From Pomacea canaliculata (Eukaryota; Mollusca; Gastropoda; Architaenioglossa; Ampullariidae), in contig NC_037598.1 of the NCBI RefSeq assembly GCF_003073045.1, positions 8,796,342 through 8,860,341 on the forward strand: DNA of 64,000 nt. Direction: 5' to 3'. The notes beneath the pieces were generated by a model. The model saw only the letters and a program-made list of their open reading frames with translations. It did no database searches and was not told where the DNA came from. Both the position numbers and the translations under genes were made by a program. Below are positions 38,590 through 51,900 of this stretch, piece by piece. How positions within the stretch are numbered: the stretch's first letter is position 1; every line of letters starts with the position of its first letter.

Positions 38590-40705
38590 CGTGTGTGTGA
38601 ATGAGAGAGAGAGAGAAGGAATGAGGGATAAATATTTCGCAGCGTCAGATATATCCATACGAAAAGATTTCAGTCGTTGCAATAACCCTCAGTCAAAAGA
38701 AAAGTTAAATAGTTTATGAAAGTTTCTGATGAACTAAATGGCTAGTTGGAGTCAAGACTGAAATATAATTTGTTATACACGATTTACATTACCAAATAAA
38801 CCTGATCTGCAATGTTTACCATTCAGGTTTATTATAAAAATAAAATAAGTTTAAAAAAAATTTAAACACTCTTTAGTTTGAACTGTAAAAAGGGTTACGT
38901 AATTTTTTTTTAATTAGGTATCGTGATTTCTTTTAATGCATATAACTGAAATTATAAAAGTGTGAGGGGCAGTCTTGGACATATTTTAGATTGAACTGTT
39001 TCTCTTTTTTAATTTTGTTATCGACTTTTTTCCCGTTTTTTTTTTTTTTTTAAATGCAGTCAACCAAGGGAAGGAAATGTTTCACGCGAAAAAGCGGAAA
39101 TATGTCTACACAGTTAGATTTAATATGGAAATGTTACTTTTTTAAAGTAAAAATGTATTGTTTTACTGCTTTAGGACTTCTGGAAATGATTTAATATTGT
39201 ATTGTACCATAAATAAGTCACTGGGGAAAATTTCATTTCTCTAGGACGATGGTAAGTGGGTTCAATATCGATTACAATATTTTAACTAGATAGACAGAGT
39301 TAATGTGTAAACAGAAAAATACTTGAATAATAGGAAGAGTATATCTGAATGTATAAATGCACGTATACGTGAAGGCATTGATATCTGTGTGTTGTTAGAG
39401 GGAGAGCATCTAGAATCTGTTATCTCTAATGCAGACTGGAAACACAGAGTGTTGAGGGTTCACATCTTGTTTCCCGCAAACTATATTTGCTTTGAAACAT
39501 CAGCAAGCACAAACCACCACATCAGTGGTTCTTAACCGGGGTTCGATCGAACCCTAGGGGTTCGGTGAGTCGGTCTCAGGGGTTCGGCGGAGCCTCCGCC
39601 ACGGAGGTCAAGACACATCCGCAAGTTCGCGATGACACTAAAGAAGGGTTCGGTTAATGTGCATATGAAGCTTGTGGGTTCGGTACCTCAAACACTATAT
39701 AGATAAAATTTCAAGATTAAGTCAAGTCAGGTGAGAGACGATCCAATGACACCATTTCCGCCTCCTCACCAAGGGATGGCACTCGTAGAACTAAAACACA
39801 GGTAACTGTTGGTAAGTCTAGTAAATTCAAAACTTTTCACACGATATAAGTACATAAGACTTCGATGCTCTTTTGACCTTAAGTGACCGTTGTCCTTTTA
39901 AAAAATTATTTTATTTTGCTGGAGGGGGTCACAAAGCATTATGTAGCATTATGGCTCATCATCAAACGGTTAGTTGTCAATGCAAACTGTGTTGAGCAGA
40001 TGACTGAACACGTTTTATCAAACTAATTAAAGAAAATACATTAAACACATTCTCCCTGAGATTGCGTGCGGGACATCATTTCAATTTTGTTAATGGTCTG
40101 CTTCCTTTTATAGATGTTTCTACACGAGGGTTGTGCTGTTCTTTAAAGTACAGTAGGGTGTGTATGAGAGGGTGGTCTACTTATACAAATAACTACTTCA
40201 GTCTTCGTGTTATACACTTCTGTTACACTTTATATCTTGCTTGATAAATTATATTTCTAGAATGTGTTTCGTATAAATAAAAAGTTGTTATCAATTTCTT
40301 TCTTTATTTGTTTGTTAACATTCTGTTACTGTGGTGACTGACCTGTAACAGCAAAGAACTGTTTGTGTCAATATTCTGTTACAGCCTCACCTTGGCTGAA
40401 GTCACTGTCTGGTTGGGACTTACCTCTAGAATCAGCCAGGCCAGCCATCCGATTGTCCTGCGTGAAGACTTCCCTTTCCTCTGTTCTTCCTTGAATCTGG
40501 AGGAGAGAACAAAGGCTGCGATGCACATGGCCAGGTTGATGGCATCATACAAGAACCAGCACAGCCACAGCGGCCCCAGCTGCAGGTACATGAAGACGTT
40601 AAACATGGCGCCCTGCAGGATGACCAGACACAGACATAGAATAAGTTTCGGTAATCCTCGCGTGCGTTCGCAGAGTTGAACGCAGAAATCCCCCGCACGT
40701 GTCAT
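36221..40705 (-). CDS. TMEM121/CECR6-like multi-pass membrane protein, copy 2 (334 aa)
   Basis: Coding exons on the minus strand: 40705-40424, 38387-38166, 37173-36991, 36538-36221, all phase 0. Exon lengths 282, 222 and 183 bp are identical to the other two copies, and only the last exon differs. Family blocks are present: RRTIGWLAWLILE, FFGPSTFKTTIALSSAIF, ELTGTVFFDLID, LLLPTIPFVTLSITGFGQ, GISVFVLKNIV and FYEHK. The start MTRAGDFCVQLCERTRGLPK is very close to copy 3. The C-terminal tail (after about residue 280) is rich in Arg, Gln and Glu, suggests a short charged helix, and ends DSPV, which could fit a class I PDZ ligand. Intron 1 holds a (GT)n tract and a truncated hAT MITE; intron 3 holds a long (GAT)n tract close to the exon 4 acceptor. 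The gene looks intact. Confidence 0.87.
36611..36694. repeat. (GAT)n microsatellite
   Basis: About 28 uninterrupted GAT units in intron 3 of copy 2, roughly 75 bp upstream (in gene direction) of the exon 4 acceptor. Confidence 0.97.
38517..38590. repeat. (GT)n microsatellite
   Basis: About 35 GT units in intron 1 of copy 2, about 130 bp before exon 2 in gene direction. Confidence 0.97.
39523..39695. mobile_element. hAT-type MITE, right end truncated
   Basis: CAGTGGTTCTTAACCGGGGT is a typical hAT MITE terminus, followed by GGTTCGATCGAACCC and GGGGTTCGG repeats. Near 39676 the GTGGGTTCGGTACCTC block expected near the right end is present, but the terminal inverted repeat is missing and I see no 8-bp duplication. 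It sits in intron 1 of TMEM121-like copy 2. Confidence 0.75.
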
Positions 40706-41617
40706 TGTGGATGAAGTGGCGACAGGTCAGAGCAACCTCTCAGGAACGGTATTGATGGCTGAAATGTTCTTTTCTTTTTCTGGAATGATCAGATGGTGAA
40801 GTCATGATTCGGTCTTCTTCAATGGAGAGATTAGTGTATCAAATATCAACATTTTGTTTAGGTCAACAGTCACTGCACATCATTCCACAATCAGTCCTCT
40901 GGTGGACATCTGATGCTAACGATTATCGGATGTTGCGTTGTTAGTTCTTCCTCTTCTCCAGATCACAACAATTCAATAACCTACCTCTAGACAGGACCTC
41001 TACTATTTCTCCCTCCAGGCTGCTGAAAGATAATCTGGAGATCGCTGTTCTTGGTCATCCTTCGCTGACCCAGTAAAACTCGATCTGGAAAGCAAGTCAA
41101 TATTGCTTTAGCAGGATTTGAAGGTTTTTTTCAAAACAAACATAAATCCCCGTCTGCACGCCCACTCATCGATAGATGTTTCGCCGTCGATGCAGCCCCA
41201 CACACTGCAGCAGATCGAAGCACGAAGCTAAGACTGTTTTCCTCCCGCGCCAACCACGACACCTGCACACCGGGCGAGAGGGAAAGCCGCCACGAATGTT
41301 CACCAACATTTATTTTTTCTCCTCATGAGTGACATTCGAAATGTGTCGCCAGACATCAACAGCGGAGGTGGGAGCAGAGGGTGTGAGCGCAGTTCGGACA
41401 AAAGGCGAGTTTTTACCTTTCGCGTTTCTTGGGTGGTTGAGGAGAGGCGAGGTGGGGCGGTGCGCAGTGGGGCGGTGCGCAATTGTGCAACGCGATCACC
41501 ATTGCGCGCGCAGACGACGCGACACCTTCACGGACCGTTGGAGGGAGCTGGTTATTTTTAAACGATCGATTGAACGAAGCAGACAAAGTGGATGAATCAA
41601 TGCAAAATCTTTCTTTC

Positions 41618-41650
<33 letters not shown>

Positions 41651-41934
41651 TAGCGTGGGATGACGGATCAAGTCTGTCTCTTGAACTGTTGTCGAGGGAA
41701 TTGGATGAACTGACAAAATACGTCACAGGGGCGAGGCTGAGCAAAGCTAGTATATGGTTATTTAATATGGTCAAGTCGTTCCATACTTTTGTGCTGCTCA
41801 GCCATTTCTTACTCATCCACCACCTCCTTAAAAAAATACCTGAATTATGGTCAGAGTATTTTTTCAGGAGGGTCACATGATCAAACCAGACAAACGTGTA
41901 GTCATACAGTTGTCAGAGAAGACCTTCATCGTCG
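40706..41934. other. Promoter-side region of TMEM121-like copy 2
   Basis: Likely holds 5' UTR and promoter of copy 2. A plausible 5' UTR acceptor, TTTCAG then CCATCAATACC, lies near 40757 on the minus strand. A GC-richer, CpG-containing patch (about 41200-41560) may be the promoter, and a poly-T run lies at 41621-41650. These are inferences from composition. Confidence 0.35.

Positions 41935-41971
<37 letters not shown>
41935..41971. repeat. (CAT)n microsatellite
   Basis: About 11 CAT units. Confidence 0.95.
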
Positions 41972-41972
<1 letters not shown>

Positions 41973-44900
41973 GATTGATTGGAGCTACTAAACTTTTGCC
42001 ATCCAGTTTTTCTTCTGTCTACCTCGGCTGCGACATCATTTCACGAGGCCTTGGAAAATAATTTTAGACAGAGAGTGTCCCGGAGGAGATGGCCGGACGC
42101 ACATTGCAGGATGGGAACTATAAGATACTGTTTTATGCCAGACTGTCAAACACAGAGATTTAACCTTCAGTTCACAATATTTATCTCCAGGTGTACACGA
42201 ATTTTTACTTCTAGGGTCTACACCGAGTGGGCATACAAAGAACTGTGTGGACACTTGATGGGCTGTTCATTTTGTGTAGGATTTGCTAAAATGTCGCTCA
42301 ACACAGCCCTCAGTGGCGGACCTTGTCCATCCACTATTCACCTATCCCCCAGTTTGACGAATAACAATGTGAGCTTTAATGGCATGGTACCCTTGTCAAA
42401 GCCAGGTTGGCTGGACATTACAAACAAGGACAAAATACAGAATACAAAGTCCAAATACAGAAATCATGTGACTCTTTCTGTGAAGTTAATGGAATGTCAA
42501 TGTTGTTCTGCCTGATGAAATCCTGTTCATAGACCAAGATGATAATAAGTCAGAGTTCAGACCTGCAGGTTGTAAAATCATTTCACGAAAACAGATCGAT
42601 CCATAATCAGGAAAATAGAAAAATTGTCATGAGCTTGTGATCAACAAGGAGGAAGAAATTACACTAAAAAGTTACATCATTTGACTGTTTGACGCTGATA
42701 TAGGATGTATCACACAACGACTATTTTTTTTAATTTACAGATTGTCGAGACATTTGTTTACTGACTGTCGAGTGCACTTTTCCAGAGGTAACTCTGTTTA
42801 CGAAGTTTAAAAACGCAGTTTTCATTATCTAGATGGATGGCCCTTGACAACTGACTGTAAACATCTCTCTCTACTTTTCTCTCTTCTTTCAAAAAAACTG
42901 TCAAAGATGTCAAGCCAGCAACCGATGTCCTACAGTATATGCATAATGGTTGTTATAGAAAGGTGATCTCACTTCTTCATTACTTTTCCCTTCTTCGCTC
43001 TTCCAAGATACCCATGATTATTACCAAGTGCATCACAGCATTCACCATTCACAACAGTGAGCAGTTCATAGCATTGAGAATTACAATTAAACTGTAAACA
43101 ACCTTAGTAAAAGCAGTTGCCAGGTGCAGCAATAATAGAATGCCCTGCACTCAGATCCCTGAAGGGTTCAGACAAGGTAACAGTAGACGACCCCTTCAGT
43201 CAGAAATTGGTGAGCTGCACTTCATCAGCAGGCCAGCCTGCGCCCCTCCCTGAACAAAGGAGGAGCTGTGTGCAAAAAGCTGATCCTGTTGACGTCAGGC
43301 GAGACATCCGGTCCTTTGTGGCTGCTCTCCCAAGCCCCAGTCATACGGGTACTCTTTGACTCTAGACGGGACAAATAATCCTGCATGGCATCTGCACTCT
43401 CTTTTTCAGAGTAGACAAGAAAGGGCTTAAAAATCCCCTTAAAAAGAATCGTGGGAACATTGGCGAGAACTTGTAACAACAAGAATAACAAATCTGCTTA
43501 TAATTCTAATAATTATACAATGTGCTTGTGCTGGATCATAGCAACAATTACAGGAAACAGAAACTTGGTGGTTTAAAAACGCACATTTTAATAAATTTTC
43601 GTTTCCAAACCAATATGTATGGTGATTAATTGGTTGGTTGATGTTTTTATCGAATTTATTATTTCTTAATTGGCCTAAAGAGGGCAAAAAAATAAGACAA
43701 TTGTTTCATCATCCAAAGTATTGTCTAAATTAGACAGCGGCGGGTTACTTGATATTGAAAGATCAAATTTAAAAGAATAGGCTTTTCTTATATAGTTTCT
43801 GCTTATTACATCCACATACATTCTAGTTGAGAGAAGATTTAGGAGCTGTGATATACATTATAATACAAAGTAAATGAATACCAGACCTGATAAGAAACAT
43901 CACAGTTTCCCGAAACTTCCTAAGAGAGAGAGACGGGGAGATCCTATTCACACGACTATTCATATTAAAGTTTTAAAAAAAAATCCTCTTCGAATCCCTC
44001 CTGGGGGCAAGGGGGGATGGGTGTTGAGTGTTGAAGATCATTTCAGTCTCCCGGGTGGAAACTGCACGAACTTGACACTGGGGCTGAAAGCAGGTTTGCA
44101 TTATCCCCCTGAAGGTGCTCCGGCTGCCGCCCTATAAACAGTGAAAAGGTGTGGAGTCACGCGGAGCGAATGCTGGGACGGTGAACCACGTGACTCAAAA
44201 CGGTGAGTGGTGGTGAAAGGAGGGCCAGGGGCCCAGTCTCACGGTTTCAAACATTCCCACCATGCACACGAGCTGGCAAACAGCGCACATGGGTGGTCGC
44301 ACTGCGCGGGGTCATCACGCCGCTGGGGTCAGGACAGATGAATGTGTAGATGGGTACCTCCAGGGTATTAACCTGGGAATTAACCTCCGCAACTAATTAT
44401 AAAACAAAACTGCCGCGAGGTAAATAAAAAGGGCATCATACTCGTGACCGGGCTCATGTGCTTGAGCAATCTCAAGTGTACAGGTTGGTAAACACACAGA
44501 CATATTCAAGCGCGCAGCTATGCACAGTAATTCACGCATGCAAACACACGAACAGACACACGCACGCACGCACGCAAACACAGACAGCTTACAAATTATG
44601 TAAAATGTAAATGTTATTTTCCCGTCCCTTGTTATGTATAAACGACGAAAAAAAAAATGTATTAGCGCGGACAAATATAATGATACAGAGTTATTTGGTG
44701 CATACAGCTTTTATTGAAGTTGTATTGGGAGAGTTTCAAACAAAAAAACAGATTAAATATCGCAGTCGAAACGGGGATAACTGGTAATTTTGTTTGTGGG
44801 TGAAAATAGATGTTTGTCGTCTAACAATTGACAGATTAGCAACATTTGGTGATCAGTTTGGGGTTTGTTTTTTAAATAGTTCTTGCTTTAGTTGGCAGGC

Positions 44901-46015
44901 TTTCTGCTGAACCGTTAATAGAATAACGCATGCGCAATGACAGCCTTTATCGGGATCTCCCACCATACCGGTCAGTTAGGTAATAATTTAATATAATATT
45001 TGATATTATCACCTACTCAAAGACACATGACTCTGCAGTTAATTTGTCAGTCGGATGAAGCTACCTGTAGTTTACTGCCCAAGTACACCTTTAAGGACTT
45101 TTGTTTTCAGGAGTAAGTTGCAAATGGCCATGAATGTTAGTCCAAAGGAATATTTCTGGAGTTTTTTATTTTTGTTTTTCCTTTGAGACAGAAATCACAA
45201 AAAATTTGAGAGAGTTGATAATCTAATTTATTAGGCAGTGTAGTCTTAAATAATACACCAGGTTTTTTTCTAGTTATTAATATCGAAAAGGGATATTTAC
45301 AAACTAATACCAGTGGCAGCGTTTGATCGGAGTAAACTCTGGGAGCCAAATACCAAACAGTTACCTGTGCCCGGAGGTACCATGGGGGATTAAAGGCCAC
45401 ACATCTTATTCCGAATTATCCACAGGACGTCGAGTCCAGACTGCAGAATTTTTTAAACCCGTTTAGCACGATGAGCAGCGATCGTTTCTTTGCCGGGGAA
45501 GCACGGAGAAGGAAATTTTTATTACTTTTATTTCAACCTTTCTCCTTTCCAAAAATTATAGGTTTCTTGGTCTAATGTTTTCCTGACAGCAGTAATAATA
45601 AAAACAAACATCAGCCTCTTCACAGTCTTCAATTATTAGCCATTGTGTTTGTACAAACTTATATCAGCGCTGAAAAGCTAACCCTGAGCATTCGATTTTT
45701 ACCCTGTGAACATAAGTTAGTCTGACTTGATGGCTGCGGCCCCACGTGTATAGTGGGTATGTCGGCAGGCGGCACATTACCTCTTGTCCTCAAGTGAGGA
45801 GAGAGAGAGAGAGGGAGAGCAGTCTACCGATGTTTGCTGGGTTACCTTCAGTGTTTTATTTTTACCCCGTCGTCTGCGGGTTGTGGGAAAATGTACTTGG
45901 GTTACTAGGACAAGAAAATCGCTGCTTTGACTTGTCGGGTGTTAAGACTTTGTTCACAATATATCTTGTCTGGCTCCATTTCTTCTTGCTCTTTCTTGCT
46001 TTTCGCTTATTTTTC

Positions 46016-46018
<3 letters not shown>
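41972..46018. other. Intergenic between TMEM121-like copies 2 and 3, left part
   Basis: No supported gene. The long open frame 41979-42515 (+) and the frame 43225-43491 (-) have no recognisable domain. Short GCAC/ACAC runs lie at about 44550-44580. Confidence 0.5.
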
Positions 46019-46089
<71 letters not shown>

Positions 46090-46094
46090 GGTCG

Positions 46095-46129
<35 letters not shown>

Positions 46130-46156
46130 GGTCTGTCGGTCGGTCTGTCGGTATGT
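46019..46156. repeat. (TGTC)n microsatellite
   Basis: More than 30 TGTC/TCGG-type tetranucleotide units. Both strands read as open low-complexity frames (Cys-Leu-Ser-Val or Thr-Asp-Arg-Gln), which are not genes. Confidence 0.97.
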
Positions 46157-46411
46157 CTGTTCTCAATATTCTGTGAAGTTTTTCCCTTGTTGTATTACTT
46201 CTAAATCTTAACACAAAATGTTACGAACATGATCTAACATTAGTTCTAAAATTTTAACTCAGAACATCTTTCTCTACAAAATTAAGAAGGAATTATTGAA
46301 ATGAGTACCTGTTGATCTGTACATGAGGAATATCCACACCTATTTTATAGAACCTAGGAGTACTAAACCCTTCTAGATTGAACTTGCATGTAGAATAAAT
46401 GTAAGAGGCGA

Positions 46412-46600
46412 TGTGAGGCGCAGTGGCTGAAGGTTTGTCACCATCGTTAGAATCGGATATCCTTTATCGTGGGTTCGGATCTTGACTCCGATACTTTTAC
46501 TTGAACTGTGATACATGTTTACAGGGCGGACCACCGTTGTTTACCCAGGATATGTCTGTGGGTCTAGGGGGAAGGTAGGGGTGTGGGGGGAGGGTAAGGG
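46412..46600 (+). mobile_element. tRNA-derived SINE-like element
   Basis: GCGCAGTGGCTGAAGG resembles a Pol III A box, and GGTTCGGATCT (46472-46482) resembles a B box about 40 bp later, followed by a non-tRNA tail with GGGCGGACCACCGTTG. It is different from the SINEs at 19.5 and 30.2 kb. The borders are approximate. Confidence 0.55.
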
Positions 46601-48905
46601 TGTTTGTGTGAGGAGGGAAGATGTTTTGTGAATTGGCTCCTTGCTGAGGGTATTTACTTTTTCTAGTATGTATTTGTAAAGATTATCAATCATTAAATGT
46701 TTCTTTTTTTATCTAGAAAATGTTGTAGCACATATTATGACATATATCTTAAAGCATTCTCTTCTCCTTTTTCTAAGACTTCTGTGTTTCTCTGCAAATT
46801 ATTGACTGCTTAACACAAATGTTTGTAAGAGGTAAACTTTCTTTGTCACAATATGGATGTATGTTCTAACATAAATTTTGTCGAACACAAGCTTTTGAAA
46901 TGTATTAGACATTTGGAGAATAAGCTGCAGAGCCCAGGATAGACTGCATTCACATTTAATTTAATGATGGAATAAAGTGAGATAACCATTCTGTACTGTA
47001 CACGTCCACTTACATCATTATTACTGCTACCCCTTACTGAACAATTAGATGTACCCTGTTAACACACAGTAATTTCTTCTGGTCATCGTGTCTGTAATGA
47101 GGACGAGTCTTATTTTTCCACAATGGCGACGACCTCACAGATAAAGTTGTGTGCAAATTTTCAACGGCAATGAAACGATAAAAAGACATGTGAAAAAAAT
47201 ATAGTTTAATGTCTTAAATTTGACTAAGCAACACCAAAGTGATTTTAGAGCTTCACAAACTTTATTTCTAAAGAAAAATGAAGTAACTCACTGTCCTTGT
47301 GTGTGTGTTTGCGTGTTTGCGCGCGTGTATTTCTTATTTATGTAGAGGTTATGCCAATATGTTCATGTTTGTATGCAAGTATTGATGTGCATATTTATGA
47401 AATTCATCATTTGTGAGTCAACAGGTTACAATAAGTTTTTGGTTATTTATAAATGCAACAAGGAGTTGAAATCATGAATAGTTCAGCGACCAGTTCAACA
47501 ACTGTCCGGACTCCCTCCTGGCTCCCTGGATTCACCCTCCTTAGAGAAATGCAGTGAAGACTTACACTAGACATGTGTTTCCAGTGAACTTATGTACACA
47601 AATATTTAACAAAATGCGGATGTTTAGCGTTAGCGGTCAGTGATAAAGAATTAACAGTTGCGACTCCAAATAAAGTTAGCATAGGACGATTAGCAAAATG
47701 TCTGTTTAACATAAGCGTGAAGCATTGAGGAGTTAGCAAAAGTACATGATAGATGAGCAGCTTCTGTCTGTTTAATAATATTGAAGTGAAGTAAAGCATA
47801 TCACAACTTAATCATAAAAACATAAAATAATGTTTACCAACATGTTTCTGGTTTCATTATGTAATTACCTACCACGAAAGCAACACAGCAGATGAATGGT
47901 GTAACATCATATTTCTGATCCACGCAAATACTAAGGCATTGTCAGAATATTCCAGCTAAATGTTTAGAAAAGCAACAGTCCACATATTTTAAAAGATGTA
48001 CATAAATTAAATGATTGTCTTAAACGCCTTGTTTTTAAATTATGTTTCTTGATTGAAGAGTTTCTCACATAGTCATGACAACTGTTAGGATATTTTTCCT
48101 CTTCCTCAAGAGATGACTTTTGTCTTTTGTTCATTAACTTTATCTCCCCACACCTCCTGCCCAAAGCACACATGGCTCTAAGGAAAGATAACAAGTCTCT
48201 GATTACTGTGATGTCTGGGCATCACACCTGCAGTAATATAAAAAAGGAAGGAGAGGACATGGTCATGGTAAAATATACTTGTACACAATGTAAGCTACTT
48301 TTAGAGGCAGTGCAGAGTGATCTCGGAAATTTTCTTGCTAAACCATGCTTACGTGCGTACCAACAGATGACAATCATGTTAGACAAGTATCTAGGTGTCC
48401 ACTTTCATGCCGAGCAAGTATTTCAGTCACCATGATCCATGTCAAACAAGAAAGCCATCTAAGTCCAGCAAGTTTTCAATGACCAGTCAACGACCAGTGA
48501 CAAATTATTATTTCAGCAGACACAGTCAAACAACTGTTTCACCGGTTATTTTCCATGACCAATGAGTATTTCAGTGGTCATTATCTGAATTTTAAGCAAT
48601 CATTCTCGACAAAACACATCTTTGGTGATGAGGAACCAGGTCATAATATTATTCTCAACATTGTGCGCTAACGAAGCGTACTACTTACAATATATTAAAC
48701 GGATGTTCGTTGTAACTTGCTATTTCTGTTTTTGGCAACAAACTTGAAGAGGCTGGACACGGTACAAGCGACTAAACCTAGCCAATGGTGTAGAATGAAG
48801 AGGATAAAATAATCCCTGCTCAGGTGTGCCGGTTCTGTCACTCACCTCTTCCCGTCGCGAATTTTTTCTTGTATTTCTTTCCCCCTTTCCCTTTAATTCC
48901 CAATT
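46601..48905. other. Intergenic and 3' flank of TMEM121-like copy 3
   Basis: No gene is supported. At about 48460-48600 there are loose repeats of a CAATGACCAGT-like motif. Confidence 0.45.
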
Positions 48906-51900
48906 TTATGCCACCGATTCCCGTCGTTTTCCGTGATACGGGGTTGTCTTTTCTTCCGCTTCCACCCTGCAATGATGCTTGTCACTCTCCGCCGCAGCTT
49001 TCTTCTCATCGTGACCTTCGCTCGCGTGACCCGCCTCCATTGGCTTGTCCTCCGGGGTCATGGTCGCTCGTCCGTGGTGGGCCGTCATCTCCAGCTGCTG
49101 CTTCTCCCACGATTTCTCCCGCTCTTCATGTTTGTGCTGGTGATACTTGTCGTGCTTGTGCTCGTAGAAGCTGTAGGTGGTCAGAACGATGACCACGATG
49201 TTCTTGAGGACGAAGACCGAGATGCCCACGCTGAAGCCGTGCCAGAGGATCAAGCGGATGACGAGGTTGGGCAGGTTGATGGCCACGGAAACCAAGGCCT
49301 GCAAACCCAGATGGTAGTGGTAGTGGTGGTGGTAGTGCATGTAAAAAAATAAGTGAAGTCCAGGAGAAAAAAAGGAAAGAAAAATTCAAATTGCTAAATG
49401 ATGCAAGGTGTTACACCTTTTAACAGGCGGCCAAGTGTGAAAATCTCCTACCAACCTTGTGTGCCGACACGAGGAGACTTGACAGGCGTCTCTGACCGAA
49501 TCCCGTGATGCTCAGGGTAACAAACGGGATTGTGGGTAACAAGAGGTTGATGCTGGCGACCACAAGGATGGCAACCTCCATGGTAGGATTCAGGGATTCA
49601 ACGGCTTCCTTGACGAACAACACGTCCACAGCCTCCACCTGCAAGTCGGTCAAAGTTCAATGATTTTACATGTGAATGGAGTCATATCAAATAATGTTTT
49701 TTTTATTTCAGGTGTGAGTACAGCCATTAAAACATCCTTTATTTCATGTGAGAATAAACTTTAATGGATGTACAGCTGTGTTTTAAGTCCCTCGATTTGT
49801 TTTAAGGTCAAAAACTTAGCATTTATGTCTGGATGTGAACGGAGAACTCTCGTTCCCATAATCTTAGAACAGAAAGTTTATCGCCCGGGGCAGTTTTATG
49901 TAAACAAGTTAAGTGCACGAAGATTCTGGAGATTTTTTTTTTCATCTACTCTCTCTGTTCATTGAGTGTCAACAGGTACTCACCTGCTCACCCAACCGCT
50001 CAGCCATCCACCCAGATACTCACCACGTCGATGAGGTCAAAGAGCACTGTGCCAGTCAGCTCCACAACGTACAGCCGCTGGGGGGAGCCATAGGGCGCCT
50101 CGTAGTGTGACGTCAGCAGTAGGAGGAAGATGGCGGACGAGAGGGCGATGGTGGTCTTGAAGGTGCTGGGCCCGAAAAAAGTGTTCTCCTCCATCAACTT
50201 GCAAAAATTCAGGAAGCCGATCAGCATCCGCACCATCACGCCAATCTGGAATGAGGAGAGGCAGGGAATGTGAAAGGTGAAAGGACGTAGTGGTGAAAAT
50301 GAAACTGAAAGAAGGGAAAAGATGATGAAAGTGAAATTTCAAAGACATTGTCTAGGATAAACTGTCATTTTATGCAGAGTCAGTGAGTGAGTTCTGCTCA
50401 CCACCTGCCAGGTACAAACTACAAAATGTCCAAACCAGTGCACGCCTACGGTCGTGGGCCAAACCTGACATTCAGAACACAAAGCTGACTTTCTCCCACA
50501 GGAAGCTCTGACACTCTGAGATCAATGTCGTCTGAGCATTCCTGGAGCTGATGTCATCTGTCAAAATTATCGTTCGCTTCATGTCGACTATTGATGGTAC
50601 TGCAGTTCTCTGCATTCGCCAAGCATCTAACCCACCTTTACCGCCGCCGGGGGTGGCAAGGAGGATGGGGCTATCAATACAGAATAAAATTACCCACGAA
50701 TGTCATTTACAACTGCTAATTATAGCAGCTGAATGATTTATGTTATATAACATGGCTGGCAGCGTAGGTAGACACTTCCCTTTAGCTTTTGCACCTGTTA
50801 GCATGAGTTTTTAAAATCCAGACTCCTACCACTTTCGTACTGTATGACTGGACTCCAACCCGACTTTAAAGCTTGTTTTAAACTGATCCCTACAGCACAA
50901 ACCGGGAAGTTTTTCCACGGATTTGTTTGCTTGGCAGTTGGATTTTATTTTTCCCCAAAGAGTATAAGGCAGGGGTGGGCAATTAATTTTTCCAAGGGGC
51001 CGGATGAGAAAGTGGAATGGTTCAAGAGGGCCGGACTAATATAGTTAACTCAGTTTTATCCAATACTGTATATATAGTATATTTACTGGTGGGCGGCCAG
51101 CGGGCGGGCCGGTCAGAGACAGGAGGCGGGCCGGATCCGGCCCGCGGGCCGGCGTTTGCCCAGGTCTGGTATAAAGGGTTCTTGAGAGCACATCCACCGA
51201 CTTTTCTATGCTTGTGTGCTTGCGTATGTGCACGGTTTTTTTTTTTTTTCTTGTACGAGGACTATACAAATTTATTCAGCATCTTGTAGAGTATATACAT
51301 ATATACACTGTATATATGATGTAAAATCTTTGCCAAACCTGTTCAAAAGCTTGTCCATATTGCTTCGGTTTAAAAAAGCCTTCACACAAACTTAGCGGCA
51401 TTATCTTTTTGCTGTCGATGGATTCAAAATGCTACGAGATCGTTATTCCTCTAGGCAAGAGGTCAGAGGTTAGATAATACTAGCGTTTCATTTAGCAGCT
51501 GAGAGTCCCGTGAGAGTAGTATTCACTGCAATATGTTGTGCCGCTGTATTATTATCATCATCATCGTCGTCATCATCATTATCATCATTATTGATAGGTC
51601 TCATTTTAAAGTAACAGGGTATCTGGGTTCTTTTAGTGTCGGCGTAACTTCTAATCCATCTGTTCCTAGAATGAACTGATTAGACAAATTAGACAAACTG
51701 ATTAGATTAAACTGATTCGATAACAAACACAATCCTGTACATGAAGTGCGGTTAGTTTCAGGGTTGTGATCCCCAAAGCCTATGAACCTAACGATTTGAA
51801 GTTTGCTTTAAATTCATGAGAACATAATGGTATTTCCCAATTTACAGCCACGACCAATTCCAGTGCCAGCATCATTTCAAAGAGAATTTCTCAACCGTTC

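Noticed and set aside
41979-42515. 178-aa open frame on the plus strand between TMEM121-like copies
   Set aside because: It begins beside a CAT microsatellite, has no domain or splice context I can recognise, and its composition looks random; probably chance.
43225-43491. Minus-strand frame starting LLQVLANVPTILFK, thought to be a fourth TMEM121 exon 4
   Set aside because: Only the first few residues resemble the exon 4 start; GISVF, LKNIV and FYEHK are absent, so I do not claim a decayed copy.
46019-46156. Open Cys/Leu/Ser and Thr/Asp/Arg/Gln frames
   Set aside because: They are readings of the TGTC microsatellite.
48127-48435. 102-aa plus-strand frame with CxxC
   Set aside because: No domain I recognise and no splice or promoter context; not supported as a gene.
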